Assembly: GCA_037179385.1 (NCBI GenBank)
Contig: CM074193.1
Location: forward strand, 38,156,846 to 38,220,845
DNA: 64,000 bases
Direction of reading: 5' to 3'
From: Holothuria scabra
Taxonomy: Eukaryota > Echinodermata > Holothuroidea > Aspidochirotida > Holothuriidae
A program made the translations under genes and the position numbers. The notes under the pieces are model-generated. The model was not told the origin of the DNA. It saw only the letters and a program-made list of their open reading frames with translations, and searched no databases. Below, one piece after another: positions 43,161 to 52,990 of the stretch (positions within the stretch are counted from its first letter, which is position 1; each line of letters begins with the position of its first letter).

Positions 43161-43279
43161 CTTCAAAACTGGAAAAATCGGAAATTTGCCATTTATGTTT
43201 ATGTTTACTAGTTTGTAAAGTGTATTAATACCTTTTCGAAGGAAACATTAACTTTACTTTTTTGGCAAATAGCCGGAGC

Positions 43280-43915
43280 AGGAACTGACATATTGCGTTG
43301 GTCTTACTGGATCTATTTGTTAAACAAACCAATCGAGTGAAAAGCAACTACATTAATTAAAATGTCCTTTTTGACTTTCCCTTGTGTACAACATCACAAA
43401 AAGTGGGTGAAACTTATCCCTCAATTTAAGGTCTTTGTCACTACACAATATTTTGTCGCCTACAAACATGGGCACCCAAAATGCCTTTATTTTATGAGTT
43501 CTATTTGTATAGGAAACCAATTGATTGAAAAGCTATCTCGCATGTCGAAATGTCGTTTCTCTGAACTTTCTCGCGCGGACAATCGAATAAAAATTGAAGA
43601 CAACTTGTCGCTCAACTCTAGGTCTATATCAGTAAACACCATGTCGTACAGTTTCAAATGAAGCCTTAATTATACGTAATCATAGTTTGAGTCGCTCGTT
43701 AACATATATTAGTTCTATTTCGTGCAAAATTGCAAAATTTTTTGTCGCATGTAAGCCTGGACAGACAAGGTGCCTCATCTTACTGGATACATCTGCTTAC
43801 GAAAGCAATCGAATGAGAAGCTATCTCGCAAGTTGAAATTTCACTTCTTTTGACTTCTTTCAGAGGTTTTACTAACATGTGTTTACAAAGTACTCAAAAA
43901 TTGTAAAGCATTTAG
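43280..43915 (-). repeat. Diverged satellite, reverse orientation
   Basis: Reads ccaatcgagtgaaaagc...catcacaaaaagtg, the reverse complement of satellite phrases. Identity is clearly lower than in the main array. Confidence 0.7.
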
Positions 43916-43929
43916 ACAGATTCATTCAA

Positions 43930-46510
43930 AAAACCACGAATTGCTTATTATGTATATACGCACGTAAAAAGCCGAGTGGTGTGCTTCTTCCTTCTTTTTG
44001 AGGTTGCTTGCGTTCTTTATGTTTCGTACGAAATTATTAGCTACTCGAAATATTTTTACACATGCCCACAACTTCGTACCAAACCGTGCGAAATATTTCA
44101 CTTTGATACAGAGCCAAAAATGGAGCGATATATTGTATTCATCGTTCTTTTTTTTCAAAGTTAATTGTACACAATCGAAAGTCCACAGAAATGACATTTC
44201 AGTATGCTGTGTAGCTAACCACTGGAATGGTTCAGTCAACAAATAATTTCAGTGTAGATAAAGGCATTCTGTCTGTTCCGGTTGCAATGTGACAACAATG
44301 AAGTTTGTGTCGTAAAAAATAGTAGTAATATATATTTACGAGCAATTGAAACTCATTTTTTATGCATACTCTTCGTACGCAAGAGTATGAAATATTGCGT
44401 CGTGATATAAATCTAAAATAAAACTACAGATTAAAAATTGAAAATTGAAATGAATTCACTAACGAGAGAAAATGAAGATAGGTAAAATCTCAATATGCGA
44501 TGTTGCATTTCACTCGATTATATTGGTCAACAAATAGTTGCAGTATAGATTAAGGCATTCTGTCTGTCCCAGCTTATAGGCTGAAAACAATTTATGTTGG
44601 TTTCTTTCAAAGTAGATCTTATATAAGATTATGGGCCCCTCAAAACTGTTTACACGCAATCATACAGCTTCGTAGGGAGTATTGCTTCAAATGGAGCGAT
44701 AGAATGCGTATAAGTTTCGTATTGTTACACACGAGAGAAGAGAAGAGGCGAGTTGGTTTGATTTTTTTTAAGTTGTACCAGGAGAAAGTCAGGTGGAATG
44801 GAATTAGGCCTACATTAATTTTCCCTTTCCCCTTTTCTGGTTGTACAGGTTCCGGATTAAAGGCGTCAAAAACTGAAGTTTATGTTTCTTACGAAGTTGT
44901 ACTAATTTTGGTAACAAAGTATTCAAACTATTATCACGCTTGAATACAGCTTCGTACGAAAACGCATTGCTTTTTATATACACACGTATAAACTGAGTGA
45001 AAAGCTTCTTCTTATGTAAAGTTGCTTGGGTTTCGTTATGTTTCGTATGAAGTTATGAGCTACTCGGAAAGTTGTTACTTATACATGCAACTGTAAGTTC
45101 GTACCAAACTGTTCGAAACATTGCCTAGTGATCGAGAGCCAAAGTGGAGGTTTAGTTTGTGTCGGAAAAAGTAGTACTAACATCATATGTCAGTATATGT
45201 GCCACTCAAACTGTAATTTTGCGTTCATATACCTTCTTACGAAGTTGTGCAAAATATTGCTTGGTGATAGAGACTTAACAATTGATGAGAAATTGTATTG
45301 TGTTTGTTTTCTCTCTTTTTCCTCTTTACAAATATTACACGGGGTTAAGTTAACAGAAATGACTCTTCAACGTGCGAGGTAGCCTTTTTCTTGGTTTGGT
45401 TAACAAATTTATCCAGTATGATAAAAGCATTTCGTTTTTCGGTGCAAAAGCCCAGCAAACATGTTATTGATGTTTCGCACGAGATAGTACTGTGGGTGTT
45501 ACATACTTCTCAAATTATGCATCCAGACAGCTTCGTGCGAAAATAAACGAAGCATTATGCTCATGACAAATACATCTAAAGATTGAGTGGTATGTTCCTT
45601 CGTTTGATATGTTTTAAATGAAGTCGCTCACAAGAGAAAATAAAAATAAATTAAATTTCAACGTGATAGGTAGCTCTTTTCATCCGATTGGTTTCGTCTA
45701 CAAATGATAGTTCCAGTGTAGATTAAGGCATTTTGTCTGTTTCGACCGAAAGGCGACAACAGGTTAAGTTTGTGCCATGCGAAGCGGTACTTATATGTCT
45801 GTATGTGGGCCACACTCAAACTGTTATTTTGCTTGCCTAGGCCTTCTGTTTCTTACGAAGTTGTGAAAAATATTGCTAGGTGATATAGACATAACAATTG
45901 GTGACAAATTGCATTATTTTTTCTGGTTTCCATCTTTACTGATTGTACACGGGAGAAAGTAAAAGGAAATGGTCTCTTCAGCTTGTGAAGAAGTTTTTTT
46001 TTACTCGATTGGTGTGACGGTGAACAAATAGAACCAAAGCATTTTGCCTGTCCTTGTTAGGGCACTTCAAACATATGTTTTTGTTTTATACAAAACTGGA
46101 CCAATATGGACGTTACAAAGTTCTCGAGTTTCTATTAGCCATCAGACAACTTCGTTAGAAACTTAACCAAGCATATAGTTCATGATCAATGTATGCATCT
46201 AGAAATTGCGTGATGTGTTCCTTCACTTGAAATCAAGTCATTTACGAGCGAAAACGAAGATAAGTTATATCTCGATGTGCGAAGTTGCTTTCCTTCGATA
46301 ATGTTGATCGAAAAATACTTGCAGTATAAATTAAGGCATTATGTCTCCCCCAGCTTAAAGTCGACAACAATTTTAAGCTGATGTCTTGCAAAGTAGATGT
46401 ATTACAAGTTTATGAGCTAATAAAAATGTTTATACACAGTCATACAGCTTCGTAAGAAATATTGCTTGAAATTGTGCGAAAAAGTGCGAATAGTTCTTGT
46501 GATGTTATAC
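43930..46510 (+). repeat. Diverged satellite monomers, forward orientation
   Basis: Phrases of the type gtcaacaaata...aaggcattctgtctgt...gacaacaatgaagtttgtg and cttcgtacg recur about every 290 or 580 bp (near 44240, 44530, 45402, 45710, 46025 and 46300). Copies are degenerate, consistent with older monomeric satellite at the array edge. No genes. Confidence 0.72.
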
Positions 46511-46559
46511 ACGAGAGAGGAGGAGACCCCCCCCCCCCCCGTCAGAAGGTCTGTATTAT

Positions 46560-46954
46560 TAAGCAATATTAAGTTCATTTTCGAGCGAAGCTGCATGCAT
46601 GGATACTAGTTACTGGTAGCTCGTAAGCATGCATTTATTAGTTCTTCTTCGTACGAAACACACTTAAACTGCTGTCGCCCTAGACCTGGACAGAAAAAAT
46701 GCCTTCTTCCAAAGAGATATATTTATTGACGACCTCAATCGAGCGTAAAGCTACCTGTCAAGTTAAAATATGATTTATTTTGACTTTCTCTTGTAAGCAA
46801 CTTTACTTAAAAATCAAGGAACTTATCACTCATTTTTTCAATTTATGTCTTAAAAGAATAAACTTTGTACATTTCCGTACGAAACTGTATAAATGCGTAA
46901 TAATAATGAAAGTACTTTGTAAACGTTTTACTACAACACCGTACTAAATATAAA
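46560..46954 (-). repeat. Satellite, reverse orientation, left of Crypton
   Basis: Reverse complement of the main unit (gcatgcatggatactagttactggtagctcg, cgccctagacctgga). Broken at 46954 by the Crypton-like element. Confidence 0.88.
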
Positions 46955-47035
46955 ATTCTACAACCCCTAGCTATCCGTTATTCACTTTCTTAGCTCCTAT
47001 TGGCTAATTCAGTATCATGTGACCATTAAAAACAA

Positions 47036-47058
47036 TCCGTTATTTTTGCAATAACGGG
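47036..47058. repeat. CCGTTATT hairpin near left end of Crypton-like element
   Basis: TCCGTTATT and AATAACGGG face each other across about 5 bp. A further TCCGTTATT lies at 46974. The same word forms the stems of the hairpins at 47751, 47821 and 49892. Confidence 0.7.
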
Positions 47059-47235
47059 CAGTTAGCCTCATTAACATGCATAAGTCAATAGTAACACTAC
47101 TTATTTGGAGGGTATCAAGACTGTCTGCTGTTGCTATGCAACAGAATTGTGGTGGTTTGGAACCACAGGACCATACCACAGTGTACAGTACAGTACAACT
47201 GTATACTGCAAAGGTCCACAGCTCCTTCAGTAACA

Positions 47236-47407
47236 ATGGATGTTCCCTGCTTTGATCTCAAATTTGAGCCATGTGATGTGGACAAAGAAAATAGCAGTAC
47301 GTGTAGATTTCCACAACTGTCTGAAAGTGACGTGAAGTGTATTGAAGATGGAAGACTAGAAGCTTCAACTAAACGAGCCACAAAGTGGGGAGTACAGATT
47401 TTCAAAG
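47236..47407 (+). CDS. Crypton-like recombinase, exon 1
   Basis: ATG at 47236 gives 57 residues plus one base: MDVPCFDLKFEPCDVD, then STKRATKWGVQIFK. Donor AAAG/GTCAGT at 47407. The helix ATKWGVQIFK continues with EWLKERQ in exon 2, reconstructing the N-terminal core-binding domain seen in DUF3504/ZMYM2-type Crypton derivatives. Confidence 0.78.
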
Positions 47408-48048
47408 GTCAGTCAGCCAGCTACAGTAGCATAGCCAATACTTGATTCAACTAAGCCTAGCCCAGGCCTAAGTACTATAGATGACCTTACAACATACAAC
47501 AACAAAATAAGCCATCAAATTACGTGTCAGAAATAAATTGCTCTAGCACTGTCTTTAAATACTAGTGACTTTTAGCAAAGTTATGGACAATGCAGTGAAC
47601 CAGTGTGTTTCTCAACAAATAAATTGTAGTGGGCTGCTGAAATTAATTGACAAATTTTTTAAGTTGGCAAGATCCTCAATTTAAGGAATAAATTACATTA
47701 GGATGCAAATTGCAGTTGGCAGACTATCATTGGTGAATAAACCATCGAGACTCCGAATTTGGCAAATAACGGACGAGGCGAAGCCGAGTCCGTTATTTGC
47801 CAGATTTGGAGTTGTCGAGACCCAAAATTTGGCAAAATAACAGACGAGATGCAGCCGAGTCCGTTATTTTGCCAAATTTTGGGTTGTGGCAGTTTATAAG
47901 TTACTTGCCTACTATTCTCTGGGCAATGAAAAATTAAACTGACTAACTTTGGCTATTATTAAGTTTGGAGAAATGTTCCACAAATAACATTGCATAATGA
48001 ACTAGTACTATAGCTAGCCTAGGCCTAAGCCTACATTTTTCTTCACAG
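47408..48048. other. Intron of Crypton-like recombinase with hairpin pair
   Basis: 641-bp intron ending TTTTTCTTCACAG. It contains the left arm of the palindrome family (aaggaataaattaca at 47682) and two tandem hairpins. Confidence 0.75.
47751..47883. repeat. Two tandem 60-bp hairpins, 70-bp period
   Basis: Hairpin 1 (47751-47811) has stems CTCCGAATTTGGCAAATAAC / GTTATTTGCCAGATTTGGAG. Hairpin 2 (47821-47883) has stems CCCAAAATTTGGCAAAATAA / TTATTTTGCCAAATTTTGGG. The loop sides are gacgaggcgaagccgagtc-like. CGAGAC precedes each (47746 and 47816), so the module repeats every 70 bp. Confidence 0.88.
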
Positions 48049-49253
48049 AATGGTTGAAAGAGAGACAACATGATGTAATGTTTGAAGACCTTCCAGAAAA
48101 CCAGTTAGATGAGCTCTTGAGGCAATTCTATGGAGAAGTCCGTACAAAGAAAGGCAACCAGTATGGCAAGTCAGCAATGGCTAGCATAAGATCAGCAATC
48201 AACAGGCATTTGGGTGGTGCACCATTTAACAGAAACATTAACATTATAACAGATCCTAAATTCCGCAGATCTAATAACATGTTTGTTGGTCTGATAAAAC
48301 AAATGAAGAAAGATGGTTTGGATAAGACCAAACACCACACTGCCATTAGTGACGAAGACCTCAAGAAGCTGTATTCATCAGATGTCTTCAACAATGAAAG
48401 TCCACTGAGCCTCCTGAGGAAAGTCTGGTTCAATGTGACATTTTATTTTGGACGTAGAGGAAGTGAAGGTCAGCGTCGCCTTACCAAGGATTCATTCACT
48501 GTAGGAAGAGATGATGCTGGCAGAGAGTTTGTTGAAATGTCGATGAATGAAAAAGAAAAAAATCACCCCGGCACTACTTCTGATGGCCAGCACAAACAGT
48601 CACGGATGTACAACATTCCTGACGATGAAGCAAATTGCCCTGTTTTTGCCTTCAAGTTGTACATGGAGAAGCTAAATCCTAATACAAACACTTTCTTTCA
48701 GCGTCCACTCAACACAAAACCAAATGATGAAAGTGCTCCTTGGTTCATGAATGCTGTCATTGGTGAGAAAAAGTTGCAGGGGATGATGAAGGAGATCTCT
48801 CAACTTGCAAAACTGTCATGTATCTGTACCAATCATTGTATCAGGGCAACAACCTGCACAGTCCTTGACAAAGCGGGCCACAAGACCCATGAAATCATGG
48901 CAGTGACTGGACACAAAAGCGAAAGTAGTGTTCGCTCCTACGTAAACCGCTTGAGCAGTGGGCAAAAGAGGCAATTATCAGATAATTTAAGCGCCCAGTG
49001 TGTAAGTTCTAGCGAGTACACTCAAACCGGCAACAGCCTAGTGTTACACAGTTGCGAAAACACTACGGATCAACGTAACGTCGTTAGAGTAGGCCTACCT
49101 CGAACTGATGCGGAGCTTAACGTTAGGCCTAGCACTAACAGTAACACCAACCTGTCAATGTCGTTCGAAGAGCAAAGCATAGCTTTATCCTCAATATTTC
49201 AGGGCTGCAACTTTCGTGCACCAGTAAATGTGACTGTTAATAAGTCTTCGTGA
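48049..49253 (+). CDS. Crypton-like tyrosine recombinase, exon 2
   Basis: Acceptor CACAG at 48048. Joined to exon 1 it gives 458 residues. N-terminal SAM-like core-binding part: LPENQLDELLRQFYGEVRTK, then GKSAMASIRSAINRHL. Catalytic part: FGRRGSEGQRRL (Arg 193), NHCIRATT (His 320, Arg 323), VTGHKSE (His 346) and SYVNRL (Tyr 355). That is the full R...HxxR...H...Y set of tyrosine recombinases, in the DUF3504 style from which vertebrate ZMYM2, QRICH1 and KCTD1 domains derive. It cuts and rejoins DNA via a 3'-phosphotyrosine. No stop or frameshift, so potentially functional. The tail after residue 365 is Ser/Asn-rich and low complexity. Intact length fits autonomous Cryptons. Confidence 0.88.
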
Positions 49254-49828
49254 ACATTCATATCTTTTCTTCTCAAGAGTTAGTCGATTTATCAAACGTT
49301 TCACCTTATTTCACTTCACCAGTTTTCACAGGTTACATTGTTTATAATCGTTGAATTAAGTATGCTTTCAGTAAGTGTATTCTGCACTTTGGTCAACCTT
49401 TAACTTTGACCTTTGACAATTGCGCAATTTCAAGTTCAGTAAACAAATTCTTTTTCAAGTTCAGGATAAAACTATCTAGGAAGTAAGTGTCCTACTATTA
49501 ATCAACTTTGAAGTATCTATAAAATGTTTATTTTGCCGTTGTCAAATTTAGTGTAAAGAAATTAGCTTATACATAATAGTAGCCATATACGTACGTGACA
49601 CATACTGTACACAGTCTATATACTATAACGGCGGTCAAGGTCACCATTTTGTTGTTCGCCAGGAAACATCAAAAGGCAAAAATTACAAGAATAGTGGTAA
49701 TAGAAACCGTCAGAAATAGTAATTGCTCATTGGTTGTCATCACTGCCTGTTATTGTACTTGCTGCAAATCGCTTTTTTGACTCAATTTATCAGAATTTCT
49801 TTCATTTTTCGTACTATTTATCAGTTTT
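49254..49828. other. 3' part of Crypton-like element, no second gene
   Basis: AT-rich DNA between the stop and the right inverted end; one 61-codon frame looks random. Confidence 0.5.
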
Positions 49829-49841
49829 GGGGTTGTAGAAT

Positions 49842-50004
49842 AGGAATAAATTACATAAGGCTGCCTTTTATTGGTGAATAAACCGTCTCGACCCAAAATT
49901 TGACAAAATAACGGACTCGGCTGCGCCTCGTCCGTTATTTTTCCAAATTTTGGGTCTCGACGGTTTATTCACCAATAAAAGGCAGCCTTATGTAATTTAT
50001 TCCT
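49842..50004. repeat. 163-bp near-perfect palindrome abutting Crypton right end
   Basis: Outer arms AGGAATAAATTACATAAGGC and their complement enclose an inner hairpin (49892-49954) of the CCGTTATT family with ctcggctgcgcctcg at the tip. The arms pair almost perfectly except that TCTCGA at 49886-49891 is repeated in direct orientation at 49955-49960, where a palindrome would need TCGAGA. Confidence 0.92.
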
Positions 50005-50012
50005 TAATTTAA

Positions 50013-52390
50013 CAGTTTGCTTTTAGCCAGACCTGACATAATGCGTTGGCTTTTACAATATTTCTTTAACAAGCCTATCGAGTGTAAACCTTCGACATTA
50101 AAATGTCCTCTTTTTTAATTTCCCTCGTTTGCACCATCACAAAAAGTGAAGGAGTCTTATTGCAATATTTAAGGTCTGTATCACTAAGCAATATTTAGTA
50201 CATTTCCTTCGACGCTGCATGCATGGATAATGTTTTGAGTAGCTGGTAAACATATCTTTGTTTTACTATGCATGAAGTAGTATTAAAGTGATGCCGCCTT
50301 TAACCTGGGCAAACAAAATGTCGTATCTTATACTTGATCCATTTGCTGACGAAACAAATTAAGTGAAAAGGTTCCCGTTAAGTTGAAATCTTATTCCTTT
50401 GGACTTTCTCTTGTAAGCAACTTTACTTAAAAATCAAGAAACTTATAACTCAGTTTTTCAATATATTTTTATATGTCTGAAAAGAGTAAATTTTGTACAT
50501 TTGCGTACGAAACTGTATAAATGCGAAATAATAATGAGAGTACGTTGTAAACGTATTACTACTACTCCGTACGAAATATAAACTTTAATAATTCGCCTTT
50601 AGCCAGACCCGATATAATGCGTTGGCTTTTACAATATTTATTTATTAAACAAGCCTATCGAGAGTAAAGCTTCGAAATTAAAATGTCCTCTTTTTTCACT
50701 TTCCCTCGGTTGCATCATCACAAAAAGTGAATGAGTCTTACTGCAAAATTTCAGGTCTGTATCGTTTAGCGATATTAAGTACATTTCCGTGCGAAGCTGC
50801 ATGCATGGATACTAGTTACTGGTAGCTCGTGAACATACATATATTAGTTCTACTTCGTACGAGACACATAAAACTAGCTGTCGCCCTAGACCTGGACAGT
50901 CAAAATGCCTTCTCCAAAGAGATCTATTTATTGACGAAATCAATCGAGTAAAAAGCTACCTGTCAAGTTAAAATATCATTTCTTTTGACTTTTTCTTGTG
51001 AACAACTTAAATTCAGAATCAAGGAACTTATCACTCATTTTTTCAATATATGTCTTAAAAGAATATACTTTGTACATTTCCGTACGAAATTGTATAAATG
51101 CGTTATACTAATGAAAGTACTTTGTAAGCGTATCACTACTACTCCGTACGAAATATAAACATTAATAATTAGCCTTTATCCAGACATGACATAATGCGTT
51201 GGGTTTACATATTTATTTACCTAACAAGCCTGTCGGGTGTAAAGCTTCGATATTAAAACGTGCTTCTTTTGTTTTCTCAATCGGTTGCACCATCACAAAA
51301 AGTGAAGGAGTCTTATTGCAAAATTAAAGGTATGTATCATTAAGGAATAGTAAGTACATTTTTGTGCGAAGCTGCATGCATTGATACTAGTTACTGGTAG
51401 CTCGTAAACATACATATATTAGTTCTACTTCGTACGAAACATACTCAAATTGCTGTCGCCCTAGACCTGGAGAGATAAAATGCCTTCTTCCACAGAGATC
51501 TATTTATTGAAGAAATCAATCGAGTAAAAAGCTACCTGTCAAGTTAAAATATCATTTCTTTTGACTTTTCTCTTGTAAGCAACTTTACTTAAAAATCAAG
51601 GAAAATATCACTCAGTTTTTCAATATATGTCTTAAAAGAATATACCTTGTACATTTCCGTACGAAACTGTATAAATGCGAAATAATAATGAAAGTACTTT
51701 GTTAACGTATTACTACTACTCCGTACGAAATGTAAACTTTAATAATTCGCCTTTAGCCAGACCTGACATAATGCGTTGGCTTTTACAATATTTATTTAAC
51801 AAGCCTATCGAGTGTAAAACTTCGACAGTAAAATGTCCTCTTTTTTAATTTCCCTCGGTTGCACCATCACAAAAAGTGAAGGAGTCTTATTGCAAAATTT
51901 AAAGGGCAGGAACAGACAACCCAAACTGAAGTAGTGTTGTAGACTGTTCAGTTTCATGATTGGCTGTTGGGAGTCATGTGACAACATTTTTTTTTCTCTT
52001 CAAATTTAAAAGTTATAGATAATTTGTGCTTGGTTTACCTTGAATATGCAATAGTTTAATCATAAAATGTAATGAATGATACTTTGAAGAGAAAGGAGAT
52101 GAAAATTGTGTTATTTAGCTGTTTCTTCAAAATAGGTTTGGGGGATTGCTCTTTACCTTTAAGGTCTGTATCATTAAGCAATATTAAGTACATTTTCGTG
52201 CGAAGCTGCATGCATTGATACTAGCTACTCATAGCTCTTAAACATACATATATTAGTTCTACTTGTACGAAACACACTCAAATTGCTGTCGCCCTAGACT
52301 TGGAGAGATAAAATGCCTTCTTCCACAGAGATCTATTTATTGACGAAACCAATCGAATAAAAAGGTGCCTGTCAAGTTAAAATGTTTGGC
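50013..52390 (-). repeat. Satellite array, reverse orientation
   Basis: Anchor complement cacaaaaagtga occurs near 50137, 50719, 51292 and 51869 (spacing 573-582). Same dimeric unit as 1-4429, inverted. Confidence 0.92.
51903..52158 (-). mobile_element. piggyBac-like MITE in satellite, copy 4 (inverted)
   Basis: TTAA at 51899-51902 and 52159-52162, ends AGGGCAGGAACAG and CTTTACCT. Same satellite position as the forward copies. Confidence 0.8.
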
Positions 52391-52990
52391 TCTCTCGATA
52401 CCGAATTCATAATAAATAGAAGGAGCGTAAACCTAGGCTTATTAGTTGTAATTTTCTGGCTTTTGAGGCCATGAAAGTACAGAAATAAGCATTTTCATTG
52501 GATTATCGTGCAGTGTCAGAAATAGCCATTTATCATGAGAATAGTCAATTGACGAAAGCGAAATGGAAACTGCTCATTAAAACTCTTAAACCACTACCAC
52601 TATAACAGTTTTATTTTATTATAACATGAATGTTCTCTTCAAATGAGTTTGAAAAATGTTGTGGAAACTATTTTGGTATCTTTATAAACTCTTTTTATTG
52701 TCAATGTTGACAATCATCCCCGACAACAAGAGGGCTATTTGCGCTACAATTATTGTTGCACCCTTTGCAATATCTTTTATTGGACGGGAGGGAAATTAAA
52801 TGTCAGTCTGTAAATTTTGTAAGCTTATAATCACGCTGGTTGTTGAAGCAATTAACTTAGCACAGCGACGACATTCATTAGTGCGTATAAAGCATGAAGA
52901 TACGTTTCGGCAAAACTTATCCCTACATCACAGAAGATGGTCCTTTTTATCAAAAGAAAGTGCAGATAGTACAGTTACTAGTGGCTCTTT
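52391..52990. other. Unassigned insertion between satellite blocks
   Basis: The reverse satellite stops after 'aagttaaaatg' and resumes in diverged form near 53120. The intervening DNA is not satellite and has a small frame at 52800-53015 of no known family. Confidence 0.5.

Larger units (their letters stand above)
46955..49841 (+). mobile_element. Crypton-like tyrosine-recombinase element, ~2.9 kb
   Basis: The reverse satellite breaks after ...aaatataaa and resumes near 50013. Ends ATTCTACAACCCC (46955-46967) and GGGGTTGTAGAAT (49829-49841) are exact inverted repeats. The element carries one two-exon tyrosine recombinase gene and several CCGTTATT hairpins. Cryptons normally lack inverted repeats and long duplications, so the 13-bp ends are unusual. 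A 163-bp palindrome directly abuts the right end. Confidence 0.72.

Noticed and set aside
43362..43661. 99-codon frame
   Set aside because: It falls in diverged reverse satellite; sister units do not preserve it.
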